DNA of 38,818 nucleotides from an uncultured Acetatifactor sp. (GCA_910585665.1 CAJUFI010000040.1:1-38818); one strand, 5' to 3'. Positions 15,201 to 23,384 are shown, counted from the stretch's first letter. The notes: generated from the letters alone by a model not told the origin. A program made the numbers and translations.

Positions 15201-16388
15201 TATGCAGACCTGGCGGACGAGGAAGAGGCAGCCTATGCAGACCTGGCGGATGAGGAAGAGGCAGCCTATGCAGACCTGGCGGACGAGGAAGAGGCAGCCT
15301 ATGCAGACATGGCGGACGAGGAAGAAGCTGTCTACGGCGACATGGCGGACGAAGAAGATGACTATAACAATGTAGTGGAACAGGCCGCTTATGGAGGCAT
15401 TGCAGACGAGGAGGACGAAGCCGGTTACACGGATATGGCGGAAGAGACTGCCCGGGACTTGCAGGACGAGGAGGGCATGCAGGAAGCCGACATCATTGAA
15501 GAGATAGAGGGGCGGCAGAAGCAGGCCATAAAGGCGGACAAACGCCCGAAGCCCGCGAAACTGAAGCGGCAAAAGGAGAAGGCGGAAAAGCCTTCCGGAA
15601 CCGAAGAAGAACAGCCCATAGAGCGCGACCAGGAGAAGATACGCAGCCTGAGCCGTGAGGAGAGGGAACTGTTCGCTTCCTTCATCCAGAGCCGCCGCTC
15701 CAAGGAACAGCTCATAAAAGCCATCGACAGCCTCAGCATGGCCGCCTATACCGGCAACCTTATCGTCACAGGCGAGGAGGGAATCGACATGCTGACCCTG
15801 GCGAAGAACATTGTCAGGGACGTGCAGGTGACGGACAGGAACTTTTCGGGGAAAGTGGCGAAGATAACAGGCCAGGGCCTGAACGACAGAAACGTTGAGG
15901 AGACCCTGGAGCGCCTGAACAACGGCGCGCTGATCATAGAGGCGGCTTCCGGCATGAGCCCGGAGACCGCGGCGCGGCTGCACAGATCCCTGCAGCAGGA
16001 GCGCCTGGGCATCATCGTGATCATGGAAGATACGAAGAAAGCCATGAAGAAGCTGCTGTTGGGCACGCCGGATCTGTACGGGGATTTCTCAGCCCGCATC
16101 GACCTGGAAGCCCTCAGCAACGACACGCTGGTGTCTTTCGGCAGGCAATATGCCCGGGAGATGGAGTATTCCATCGACGACTTAGGCATATTGGCGCTCC
16201 ATACCAGAATCGAGGAGCTGCAGACCATCGACCATGTGGTGACCGTGGCCGAGGTGAAACAGATTGTGGACGAGGCGATTCATCACGCGTCCAGGAAGAC
16301 TTTGGGGCATTTCTTCGACGTGCTCCTGGCCAGGAGATATGACGACGAAGATATGATAATTTTGACGGAAAAAGATTTTGTTGCATGA
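12228..16388 (+). CDS. Giant TPR / low-complexity / AAA-like protein
   Basis: A 1386-residue protein in three parts. Residues 1 to about 205 are helical TPR-like repeats. About 205-1130 is a disordered, acidic, Ala/Gln/Gly/Glu-rich region with tandem repeats at the DNA level (13650-13784 and 15114-15344, plus two 18 bp units at 12945-12980). About 1140-1386 is a globular domain with AAA-like order (GNLIVTGEEGIDMLTLAKNI, GALIIEAASGMSP, LGIIVIMEDTKKAMKKLL), but the P-loop lacks the GK[T/S], so ATP hydrolysis is doubtful. The TTG start is supported by AGGGAG and the promoter at 12143. The stop overlaps a possible ATG for glgB, so the two genes are coupled. The function is unknown; a scaffold or regulator is a guess. 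Confidence 0.8.
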   Translation: MDKYEYKIRSDEIKSLIAKGDYAQAAEIADTIDWRRVKSVMMLCTISDLYKINRRYEDAKNMLLLAYERRPGGRTICYSLCELCIKTEDLVQALKYYKEFVQVAPRDTGRYILQYKIYEAQEVSIEERIGVLEELKRRDYREKWAYELAYLYHRMGLATRCVEECDELILWFGDGKYVVKAMELKMLHQPLTPAQQDIYDRRFEEAPQEGGQEAEEFYEDESVYGQQPDADQEGYGWAPEDGQYTEDGQYTEDGSPDMYGESYGDMEGMAAADMDGESSADMDDIDIHVKTMDVGQYNTMNLQAELAAGLQEVLGAEGMADAGRESPGQPEVESAWGQEGYEDFASEEMEESEVFFGATGEIEDMAWDAGTPGEEAAMDPETVPGGGMAEAGPIGPGQEEAALAGLEPEREGRNQLWQTAWQQPDGTDFAEGQAAAAQNVGQMSAAAETAGQRKEPRRDVIDFAERQMAAERQQAVRQAGAAGEAVRQQAVQRAGAAGEAVRQQTVQQTGAAGATAQLSPTWQPGAAQSGTAERRGRQAGAAGAAAQQSSAWQPGAEEAAGQLPVQQPSAVEEAVGQPAAPQPEAAGTVHGQQPDGAGPSARKERQEDLPVDETARQVMEEMRSESVEGGQVPRELEEVLSQEANGQISLVLPESAAIEKQITGQMKIDDILMEWERMKKENEEKRKEEVRMHILHQTGPMFTEFEAAIRDGLLEQLEKGAADKEDRAEARQAMGEEGKKPAQSMAGEEAAGATAGNPVEDSLEYIDRDVRHVTENGNSAQMPEESGAGLGDSAEYPAAPGAEDGPEYLEGQDFSGKGMYGKADLQKAVSNGEHTRSMEAQEEIGAGKEVGYEKGSGYEAGFGDEENPGFGNQLEDTGGTENEDDYDFWKEEGYEDETGDGIGRGFGAGADYIEESAARKAVDEEELGYLEGLDSEEAAYYGQSEERVTADSVDEETYYGDLADEEEAAYADTADEEEAAYADTADEEEAAYADLADEEEAAYADLADEEEAAYADLADEEEAAYADMADEEEAVYGDMADEEDDYNNVVEQAAYGGIADEEDEAGYTDMAEETARDLQDEEGMQEADIIEEIEGRQKQAIKADKRPKPAKLKRQKEKAEKPSGTEEEQPIERDQEKIRSLSREERELFASFIQSRRSKEQLIKAIDSLSMAAYTGNLIVTGEEGIDMLTLAKNIVRDVQVTDRNFSGKVAKITGQGLNDRNVEETLERLNNGALIIEAASGMSPETAARLHRSLQQERLGIIVIMEDTKKAMKKLLLGTPDLYGDFSARIDLEALSNDTLVSFGRQYAREMEYSIDDLGILALHTRIEELQTIDHVVTVAEVKQIVDEAIHHASRKTLGHFFDVLLARRYDDEDMIILTEKDFVA
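13650..13784 (+). repeat. 45 bp tandem repeat inside TPR gene
   Basis: Three in-frame 45 bp units (13650, 13695, 13740) encode 15-residue copies of the AVRQAGAAGEAVRQQ type. The first two differ at few bases and the third has drifted. More degenerate GAAG-containing copies continue to about 13980. Confidence 0.8.
15114..15344 (+). repeat. 33 bp minisatellite inside TPR gene
   Basis: Seven in-frame 33 bp units, each beginning GCGGACGAGGAAGAG and encoding ADEEEAAYAD plus Thr, Leu or Met. Units 1-6 are nearly identical; unit 7 has drifted and a partial unit follows. The unit is a multiple of three, so copy number changes keep the frame. Confidence 0.95.
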
Positions 16389-16402
16389 AAGGTGGGGGAG
16401 AT

Positions 16403-18364
16403 ATGGCAAAAAAGGCAGCAGAGCAGGCAAAGGGGAATGGGACGAGGTCCGGTGGGGAGAAAATCGAGAAGGTATTCATATCGGAAGCCGACCAATACCT
16501 TTTTTCCCAGGCGACGCATTATGACATCTACAAAAAGCTGGGGGCCCATGTGTCCGAGGAGAGGAAGAAGAAGGGGGTCTATTTCGGCGTCTGGGCACCC
16601 AATGCCAGCCGGGTGCATGTCATCGGCAGCTTCAACGGCTGGGAGGAGGATGCCCATGAGATGAAGAAGCTGGGGCCCGTGGGAATCTGGGGACTGTTCA
16701 TCCCGGGAGTGCAGCCGGGGGAGATGTACAAGTTCCTGATCACCACCCCGGACGGCAGGAAGCTCTATAAGGCAGATCCTTTTGCCAACAGCGCGGAGTA
16801 CAGGCCCGGCACGGCATCCGTCATCACGGATCTGCGGGGGTTTCCGTGGAAGGACGAGAAGTGGATGGAGGCCCGGGACGGAAAAGAAGTGCAGAAGCAG
16901 CCCATGGCCATCTATGAATGCCATATCGGCTCTTTTATGAAGCATCCGGGCGACGGGGAAGGCTTCTATACCTATCGTGAGTTCGCTGACAAGATTGCGG
17001 ATTATCTGAAAGAAATGAAATATACCCATGTGGAGCTGATGGGCGTGCTGGAGCACCCTTACGACGGCTCCTGGGGGTACCAGGTGACCGGCTACTATGC
17101 CCCCACTTCCCGCTATGGGACGCCGAAGGACTTCATGTACCTGGTGGACAAATTGCACCGGATGGGCGTGGGCGTGATCCTGGACTGGGTGCCGGCCCAT
17201 TTTGCCACAGATGCCCACGGGCTGGCGGAATTCGATGGAAAGTGCATCTTCGAGCATCCGGATCCCCGCCTGGGCTCCCACCCGGACTGGGGCACCAAGA
17301 TATTCAATTACGGCAAGCCTGAGGTGAAGAATTTCCTGATTGCCAATGTGCTGTTCTGGCTGCGGGAGTTCCATATAGACGGCATCCGGGTTGACGCTGT
17401 AGCGTCCATGCTTTATCTGGATTACGGCAAGAAGGACGGCCAGTGGGTGCCGAACAAGTTCGGCGGCAATCAGAACCTGGAGGCCATAGAATTCTTCAAG
17501 CATCTGAACTCCGTGGTGCGGGGGACCTACCCCGGTTTCCTGACCATTGCCGAAGAGTCCACGGCATGGCCCAACGTCACCGGGGATATCGGAGGCGACG
17601 CCCTTGGCTTCACCTTTAAGTGGAACATGGGATGGATGCATGATTTCTGCGAATACATGAAGCTTGACCCTCTGTACCGCAAGGGGAACCATTATGCCAT
17701 GACCTTCGCCATGAGCTACAACGAGTACGAGAAGTACATCCTGCCCCTGTCCCACGACGAGGTGGTGCACCTGAAATGCTCCATGGTGAACAAGATGCCC
17801 GGATTCCAGATGGATAAGTATGCCAATCTGCGGGTGGGGTATACCTATATGTTCGGGCACTGCGGCAAGAAGCTGCTGTTCATGGGACAGGACTTCGGAC
17901 AGGAGCGGGAGTGGAGCGAGGAGCGGGAGCTGGACTGGTTCCTGCTTCAGGAGAAGAGCAATCTGGGCCTGCAGAACTATGTGAAGGAGCTTCTGAAGCT
18001 GTACCGCAAGTATCCGGCGCTTTACGAGATAGATGACAGCTGGGACGGCTTCGAGTGGATGAACGCGGACGACGCGGAGAACAGCGTCTACGCCTTCGTG
18101 CGGAAATCCTCCAAAGGCATCCAGAACCTGTTGTTCGTGCTGAACATGACGCCCGTAAAGCGGGAGGGGTACCGGGTGCCGGTGCCGTCCGTGTCTGTGA
18201 AGAAGAAGTACAAATTGCTGCTGAACAGCGACGAGGAGCGGTTCGGCGGCTGGGGCAATGAAATCGCCGGGGAAATCACTGTGGAAAAAGTCCCCTGCAA
18301 GAACAAGGAGTACTCCATCTGCATGGATTTGCCGCCTTACGGCGCGGCGGTGTTCGTATTTTGA
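16403..18364 (+). CDS. glgB: 1,4-alpha-glucan branching enzyme
   Basis: A 653-residue GH13 branching enzyme, which cuts alpha-1,4 chains and rejoins them as alpha-1,6 branches in glycogen. An N-terminal CBM48 domain (YFGVWAPNASRVHVIGSFNGW) precedes the barrel. The catalytic Asp331 is in DGIRVDAVA, the acid Glu384/385 in IAEESTAWP and the third carboxylate Asp452 in SHDEVVH. A beta-sandwich domain ends the protein. The start at 16403 follows GGTGGGGGAG; an ATG at 16385 overlapping the previous stop is the alternative. No other glycogen gene is in the window. It is probably co-transcribed with the TPR giant. Confidence 0.96.
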   Translation: MAKKAAEQAKGNGTRSGGEKIEKVFISEADQYLFSQATHYDIYKKLGAHVSEERKKKGVYFGVWAPNASRVHVIGSFNGWEEDAHEMKKLGPVGIWGLFIPGVQPGEMYKFLITTPDGRKLYKADPFANSAEYRPGTASVITDLRGFPWKDEKWMEARDGKEVQKQPMAIYECHIGSFMKHPGDGEGFYTYREFADKIADYLKEMKYTHVELMGVLEHPYDGSWGYQVTGYYAPTSRYGTPKDFMYLVDKLHRMGVGVILDWVPAHFATDAHGLAEFDGKCIFEHPDPRLGSHPDWGTKIFNYGKPEVKNFLIANVLFWLREFHIDGIRVDAVASMLYLDYGKKDGQWVPNKFGGNQNLEAIEFFKHLNSVVRGTYPGFLTIAEESTAWPNVTGDIGGDALGFTFKWNMGWMHDFCEYMKLDPLYRKGNHYAMTFAMSYNEYEKYILPLSHDEVVHLKCSMVNKMPGFQMDKYANLRVGYTYMFGHCGKKLLFMGQDFGQEREWSEERELDWFLLQEKSNLGLQNYVKELLKLYRKYPALYEIDDSWDGFEWMNADDAENSVYAFVRKSSKGIQNLLFVLNMTPVKREGYRVPVPSVSVKKKYKLLLNSDEERFGGWGNEIAGEITVEKVPCKNKEYSICMDLPPYGAAVFVF

Positions 18365-18505
18365 TTCAGGATTCCGCTTCCCGCAGCCTGCCCCGCGGCG
18401 GGCAGAAAGGGGAGGAAGGGCCGCGGGCCGGCCTGCGGATTGGCGCCGGTTCGGAGAGACGCCGCCTCTGTGCGTCCCCCGGAAGGATTTAGATTTGGCC
18501 CAGGG

Positions 18506-18533
18506 TAAAGGTTTACCGGGATTTTACCGAAAT
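18506..18533 (+). promoter_or_regulatory. Sigma-D (sigma-28) type promoter candidate
   Basis: TAAA (18506-18509), a 16-base spacer and ACCGAAAT (18526-18533), close to the flagellar consensus TAAA-N15-GCCGATAT. It lies about 165 bases before the DUF6240-type gene that opens the flagellar block. A 6-of-8 match in the -10 makes chance possible. The surrounding 18365-18697 gap also has a CTGCCC/GGGCAG hairpin (18388-18405) and the terminator at 18534. Confidence 0.45.
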
Positions 18534-18567
18534 AAAGGGTAGACACGAAGTATGTGGCTGCCCTTTT
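18534..18567 (+). terminator. Hairpin terminator downstream of glgB
   Basis: AAAGGGTAG (18534-18542) pairs with CTGCCCTTT (18558-18566) with one wobble; an inner CAC/GTG extends it and TTTT follows. It probably ends the glgB transcript. The putative sigma-D start near 18540 falls inside its left arm. Confidence 0.6.
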
Positions 18568-18697
18568 CTGATACACAGAGCACAATGGACAGACGGGAGA
18601 GCAGCAGCGGTCCGGACTGGGCCCATGCCCCGTTTCGGCACCGGAAGGCGGCGGGCGGGGGAAGCAGGCGGAACCGGAAGAAATAGGAGAAACGATT

Positions 18698-21600
18698 TTG
18701 AAGATAACATTCAACGAACAGGCAATCAAAGAGGCACAGCGCAAACAGGCGGAGAAGAACCGCGAGGCGCAGCAGACATCTGCCACTTCGGTGGGGCAGA
18801 CGGCTTTTGCCGACATGTTCGGCAGGCAGCAGGACGGCATCCTGGAGGCGGGGGAGAAGGGCAAGAGCCTGATTGAGCTCCAGGAGGAGGCAGGCAATGT
18901 GGACGTGGGCATCCAGCGGGATTATATGACAGTCGTGTCACATACCATGTCCGAGGAAGACTATGCAAAGATGCAGGAGGAGGGCTTCGACTTCGGCAGC
19001 ATGGATCCGGAGGAGGCCGTGACCATCGTAGATAAGATCAAGGCGGAGCTGGTCCGGGCGGGCAAGAACATCGTGGGCTACACGGACGACATGGACATCG
19101 GCAAGCTCACGGCGGCGCTGGGCAGCGAGGTTCTGGCCAGGTCCGTGGTGGACAGCTTCCGGGAGGCGGATGTGCCCCTGACGAAGGAAAATCTCTCGGC
19201 GGTGTCCCGGGCCTGGAATATGAACCTGGAGCTTTCGCCTCTGGCGGAGGGCTCTTACGACTATCTGATAGACAATGATATGGAGGCGGAGATCTGGAAC
19301 CTCTATCTGGCCCAGAGCAGCGGCGCGGGACAGGGGACCAGCGCCCCCAAGTTCTACGCGGAGGACGTGCAGGGATACTATACCCAGAGCGCAGGCAGGG
19401 CGGACAACACCCAGCTCCAGGGCCAGATTGACCGGATTATAGAGCAGGCGGGCGGCCAGGTGAACGAGAAGAGCCGCATGAACGCGGCATGGCTGCTGGA
19501 CAAGGGACTGCCCCTGACAGCGGAGAACCTGAAAAGGCTGGAGGCGCTGCAGGACATCCAACTGCCCATGACGGAGGAGCGGTTCGCGAAAGCGGCCGCC
19601 GCGGCAGTGGCGGAGGGCAGAGACCCCGTCCATGCCTCTTTTACGGAAAACGGTGGAAATCTATACGAAAGAGCGGCCGCCATCTCGGAGTTCTACCACA
19701 GCAGCGAACTCTGGGAGGCCACGGTGGGAGACATCACCGCCAGGAGGCAGCTGGAGGAAGTCCGTCTGCGGATGTCGGCGGAGGTGAACGTGCGGCTGCT
19801 GCGGAGCGGCTTTTCCATTGACACAGAGCCCATGGTGGAGCTGATAGAGGCCCTGAAGCGGGCGGAGTACCAGCTGGCCAACCAATACTTCCCCAGGGAC
19901 AACATGGCCGTGGAGAAGTACCAGAATTACCAGAAGGCCAGCAATGTGGCAGGCCAGCTGCCGGGACTCCCCGCGGACGTGCTGGGCATGTTCGCCAAGG
20001 GAGAGGGCGCGGCTTCCCTGGAGACGATCTACAACGAAGGCAAGGCGCTGCAGGCCAGCTACGAGAAAGCCCAGGCCAGCTACGAGAAGCTGATGACAGG
20101 ACCCAGGAGCGATCTGGGCGACAGCATCGACAAGGCCTTCGCCAGCGTGGAACATATCCTGAAGGATCTGGGCGCGGAGCTGACGGACGAGAACCGCAGG
20201 GCCGTGAGAATCCTGGGCTATAACCAGATGGAGATGAATCTGTCCAATCTGGAGGCTGTGAGGGATGCCGACAGGCAGGTCCAGGGCGTTCTGGAGAAGC
20301 TGACTCCTGCGGCCACGCTGAAGATGATCCGGGACGGCTTCAATCCTCTGGAGAAGAGCTTCGGGGAACTGGAGCAGTACTTCAAGACCCTGCCCCCGGA
20401 GTACAAGAAGGAGGCGGACAGCTACAGCCGGTTCCTGTACGGCCTGGAGCGGAACAATGAGATTACGCCGGAGGAGCGGGAGAGCTACATCGGCATCTAC
20501 CGTTTGGTGCGCCAGCTGGAGAAGGCGGAGGGCGCCGCGGTGGGCGCTCTGGTAAACGCCCAGACGGAGATTCATTTCTCCAATCTCCTGTCCGCCCTGC
20601 AGAGCAGCAGAAGCAGGCCGCTGGATATGCTGGTGTCGGACGAGACAGGATCCAAACTGGGAGTCACGCGCAAGGGCGAGAGCATATCGTCCCAGATTTC
20701 CAGAGCCTTCAACAAGACCGTGCGGGAGATTCGGGAGGCCAACGCGGCAGCGGCCAGCATAGAGGAGGCCAGGTTCGAGGCGGAGCTGAAGGCGAGAAAG
20801 GATGCCGGAGCCAAGGAGGAGCAGCCCGCGCCGGGTGCCGGGGCTTCCGCTGCAGACAGGGAGGCCCGGTCGGCGGCGATGGCGTCCGCGGAAACCATGG
20901 CCGCCACAGGAGCCATGCCTTCTGCCGGTACCGCGGCTCCCGCGGCATCTTTCGAATCCAGGAATACCAGGGCATCGGCGGATGCCCAGGCAACCATGGC
21001 GGCGGCCCAGATGGCGGGAGCCCAGATGGCGGCAGGCAGCCGGGCAGAGGTGCCGGAGGCGGCTCCCCAAGCGGCCCAGACGCCGGACAGCGCCAGGGCG
21101 GAGAAGGTCTCCGAAGCTTTGGTCAAGGCGGCCAACGATGTGCTGACAGAGGCGTCTTCCAATGCGGAGGCCACCCAAGAATACAACAAGACCCAGCTGG
21201 AAGAGCAGCGCCAGGCGGTGAGCTCCGCGGACAAGGAGAGCGTCGCCATGCTGCAGAGGGGCGCGCTGCCCTCCAACGCGGACAATCTGATGGCGGCCCA
21301 GGCCCTGAACCGCGGCGTGGACAATCTCTTCGAGATTACGGACAGAAAGCCCGCGAAGAAGAAAGAACAGTATTCCATGAACGACCTGATGGCCATGCTG
21401 GCGAGCAAGTCCGGCGCCGAAAAAAACAAGCCCGAACCGGCTCCGGCCGCCGAAGAGACCGGATCTGCCGGATTGTGGCAGAAACTGGACAACATGGAGC
21501 AATTCGTGGAGGATTACAGCCAGACCACCACGGCGGCCCTGGAATCCGTGGAGGAGGCCACCTTCGCGGAGGCGGACAGCAGCGTGGACGTGCGGAACAT

Positions 21601-22039
21601 GCAGCTGAACCACAAGCAGCTGACCGTGGCGGCGGCCCTGGCCAAGCGGGAAGAGTATTACTTGCCCGTCTATGTGGGCGATACCCTGACCAGGGTCCAC
21701 CTGACGCTGGACAAGGGAAAGCAGGAGAAGGGCACTGTCACCGTGGGCGTGACCCTTTCCGAGGAAGCGCATCTGCAGGCCCGTCTCTATCTGGAGAACG
21801 GCATGGTCCACGGCATGATTTTCGGCGAGGGAAAAGTCGAACTAATGAAATTGCGCCAGATTGCCGATACCTTTAAAGAGGAAGCGCAGGCAAGCTGGGC
21901 GGTGGGGAACCTTACCACCATTACCTCGGAGACCAGGATGCCGGAGCTGATCAAGTCGGGCGAGCATACTCCCACGGACAGCGCCGAGCTTTACCGGGTG
22001 GCGAAGGTGTTTCTGCATGCCGTAGTGCAGACTCCGTGA
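18698..22039 (+). CDS. Large DUF6240-type flagellar-associated protein
   Basis: An 1113-residue, mostly helical protein with no signal peptide. The N-terminal part is rich in Gln/Ala/Glu and starts with ITFNEQAIKEAQRKQ. The middle has repeated blocks of the form VPLTKENL, LPLTAENL and ELTDENRR, each about 30-40 residues and recalling DUF6240. An Ala/Met-rich stretch (about 730-830) is low complexity. The last 160 residues are compact (REEYYLPVYVGDTLTRVHLTLDKG, VTVGVTLSEEAHLQARLYLENG), faintly like a FliK hook-length C-terminus. The TTG start is preceded by ATAGGAGA. It lies just before flagellin. A flagellar role is inferred from position and the putative sigma-D site; the family name is from memory. 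Confidence 0.7.
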   Translation: MKITFNEQAIKEAQRKQAEKNREAQQTSATSVGQTAFADMFGRQQDGILEAGEKGKSLIELQEEAGNVDVGIQRDYMTVVSHTMSEEDYAKMQEEGFDFGSMDPEEAVTIVDKIKAELVRAGKNIVGYTDDMDIGKLTAALGSEVLARSVVDSFREADVPLTKENLSAVSRAWNMNLELSPLAEGSYDYLIDNDMEAEIWNLYLAQSSGAGQGTSAPKFYAEDVQGYYTQSAGRADNTQLQGQIDRIIEQAGGQVNEKSRMNAAWLLDKGLPLTAENLKRLEALQDIQLPMTEERFAKAAAAAVAEGRDPVHASFTENGGNLYERAAAISEFYHSSELWEATVGDITARRQLEEVRLRMSAEVNVRLLRSGFSIDTEPMVELIEALKRAEYQLANQYFPRDNMAVEKYQNYQKASNVAGQLPGLPADVLGMFAKGEGAASLETIYNEGKALQASYEKAQASYEKLMTGPRSDLGDSIDKAFASVEHILKDLGAELTDENRRAVRILGYNQMEMNLSNLEAVRDADRQVQGVLEKLTPAATLKMIRDGFNPLEKSFGELEQYFKTLPPEYKKEADSYSRFLYGLERNNEITPEERESYIGIYRLVRQLEKAEGAAVGALVNAQTEIHFSNLLSALQSSRSRPLDMLVSDETGSKLGVTRKGESISSQISRAFNKTVREIREANAAAASIEEARFEAELKARKDAGAKEEQPAPGAGASAADREARSAAMASAETMAATGAMPSAGTAAPAASFESRNTRASADAQATMAAAQMAGAQMAAGSRAEVPEAAPQAAQTPDSARAEKVSEALVKAANDVLTEASSNAEATQEYNKTQLEEQRQAVSSADKESVAMLQRGALPSNADNLMAAQALNRGVDNLFEITDRKPAKKKEQYSMNDLMAMLASKSGAEKNKPEPAPAAEETGSAGLWQKLDNMEQFVEDYSQTTTAALESVEEATFAEADSSVDVRNMQLNHKQLTVAAALAKREEYYLPVYVGDTLTRVHLTLDKGKQEKGTVTVGVTLSEEAHLQARLYLENGMVHGMIFGEGKVELMKLRQIADTFKEEAQASWAVGNLTTITSETRMPELIKSGEHTPTDSAELYRVAKVFLHAVVQTP
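21843..21870 (+). promoter_or_regulatory. Possible sigma-D promoter inside the preceding gene
   Basis: TAAT (21843-21846), a 16-base spacer and GCCGATAC (21863-21870) match the sigma-D consensus at 3 of 4 and 7 of 8 positions. It lies about 280 bases before flagellin, within coding sequence, so the match may be chance. No better candidate was found in 22040-22152. Confidence 0.3.
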
Positions 22040-22087
22040 TGACACATGACGACATATAGGACGAAGGGATGCGTCTTACAATAATTG

Positions 22088-22129
22088 CGCCTGCGCAGCA
22101 TCGGAGATGCGCATGGAGATCCGCAGGCG
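22088..22129 (+). promoter_or_regulatory. Structured flagellin leader with GGA loops
   Basis: An 8 bp perfect stem CGCCTGCG (22088-22095) / CGCAGGCG (22122-22129) encloses a second hairpin GCATC-GGA-GATGC (22098-22110) that shows GGA in its loop. Another GGA lies at 22115-22117, and a third is in the probable ribosome binding site AGGAAAGG (22131-22138). This is the layout expected for CsrA control of flagellin translation, known from Bacillus hag. No csrA or fliW gene is in the window. Confidence 0.5.
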
Positions 22130-22152
22130 ACAGGAAAGGCATGGTTTAAGAG

Positions 22153-23367
22153 ATGAGAATCAATTATAATGTATCCGCAATGATCACGAACAACAATCTG
22201 GCCAACAACGACAGCGCGCTGGCCAAGTCTCTGGAGCGGCTGTCCTCAGGCCTGAAGATCAACAGCGCAAAGGACAATCCCGCGGGGCTTGCCATGGCGA
22301 AGCGGATGAATGCCCAGCTGGAAGGGCTTTCCAAGGCGAACCAGAATGCCAGCGACGGCGTCTCCATCATCGAGACCGCGGACGGCGCCATGTCGGAGAT
22401 CAGCGAGATGCTGCAGCGCATGAACGAGCTGACCATGAAGGCGGCCAACGGCGTGGAGTCCGACAAGGACAGAGAAATCATACAGGAGGAAGTGAAACAG
22501 CTGACGCAGGAGATTGACCGGGTGGCGGAGGCTACGGAGTTCAACGGGCAGAGGCTGCTGAACGGGGAGTTCTCTTATAAGGGGTATGTTGAGTCGTCGA
22601 ATACGAATCATCTCAAAATCAAAGTGGCATCTTATTCTTCGGATGTGGCTGTGAAGCCTTACAAAATAAATGGTCTGGAGATAGACAAGGATGCGCTGAC
22701 TGGGGAATATAAGGTCGGAGTGAGCGCCGCTGCTCCCGGGACTTTGACCACCGTGGAAGCGGTTCTGGAAGATGGAGGTTTTCCTAAGGGAGCCACTGCC
22801 AGCATAAAGGATGACCTTCTGACGATTAAAGCCCCTAACGGATTTGAGATGACGCTGGATCTGACAAGATGTGATTTAGGGAATAATAATCTACCTTTTG
22901 CGCTCAATAATCTCACCATCAACGCCGAGGGACTCGGTGCCATGAGGCTACAGATCGGTGCCAACGAGGGGCAGGTTCTGGAAATCAACATCCCTAAGAT
23001 TTCCCTGCGGGAGATGGGGCTGGAGACAATAAAAGTGACGGATAAGAACGGCCAGGAAGTCTGGACGCTGGATGTCAGTACGGAAGAGGCGGCCACGGAA
23101 GCGATTGACCGCGTCGCTGGAGCCATCCAGTTCATTTCAGGTGTCCGCGGCCAGCTGGGCGCTTACCAGAACCGGCTGGAGTCCACCATCAACAGCCTGG
23201 ACATCACATCCGAGAACATGACGGCGGCCTATTCCCGCATCATGGACGTGGACATGGCGGAGGAGATGACGAACTACACCACCTATCAGGTCATGACCCA
23301 GGCGGCCACCTCCATGCTGGCCCAGGCTAACGAGAGGCCTTCCCAGGTGCTGCAGCTGCTGCAGTAA
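22153..23367 (+). CDS. hag: Flagellin
   Basis: A 404-residue flagellin, the subunit of the flagellar filament, exported by the flagellar type III system. The conserved N-terminal D0/D1 region (MRINYNVSAMITNNNL, SSGLKINSAKDNPAGLAMAKRM) spans about 1-140. The C-terminal D1/D0 region starts near 315 (AIDRVAGAIQFISGVRGQLGA) and ends in SMLAQANERPSQVLQLLQ. The central 140-310 is variable, and its first part is clearly more AT-rich than the flanks. The ribosome binding site AGGAAAGG stands 13 bases from the ATG, a long gap, and the leader is strongly folded. fliS follows after 17 bp. Confidence 0.97.
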   Translation: MRINYNVSAMITNNNLANNDSALAKSLERLSSGLKINSAKDNPAGLAMAKRMNAQLEGLSKANQNASDGVSIIETADGAMSEISEMLQRMNELTMKAANGVESDKDREIIQEEVKQLTQEIDRVAEATEFNGQRLLNGEFSYKGYVESSNTNHLKIKVASYSSDVAVKPYKINGLEIDKDALTGEYKVGVSAAAPGTLTTVEAVLEDGGFPKGATASIKDDLLTIKAPNGFEMTLDLTRCDLGNNNLPFALNNLTINAEGLGAMRLQIGANEGQVLEINIPKISLREMGLETIKVTDKNGQEVWTLDVSTEEAATEAIDRVAGAIQFISGVRGQLGAYQNRLESTINSLDITSENMTAAYSRIMDVDMAEEMTNYTTYQVMTQAATSMLAQANERPSQVLQLLQ

Positions 23368-23384
23368 GACAAGGCAGGTATGTT

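Noticed and set aside
14670..15983. 437-codon minus-strand frame with regular hydrophobic repeats (FLVRQVCIGCL)
   Set aside because: The regularity is just the complement of the 33 bp acidic repeat in the TPR gene; no start signal was found.
16283..17860. 525-codon open frame on the minus strand opposite glgB
   Set aside because: A shadow of the glgB codons; His/Pro/Gln-rich translation without motifs.
19661..21811. 716-codon open frame on the minus strand
   Set aside because: It mirrors the DUF6240-type gene; high GC at third positions keeps the opposite frame open. Composition is His/Leu/Gly/Arg-rich with no domain or ribosome site.
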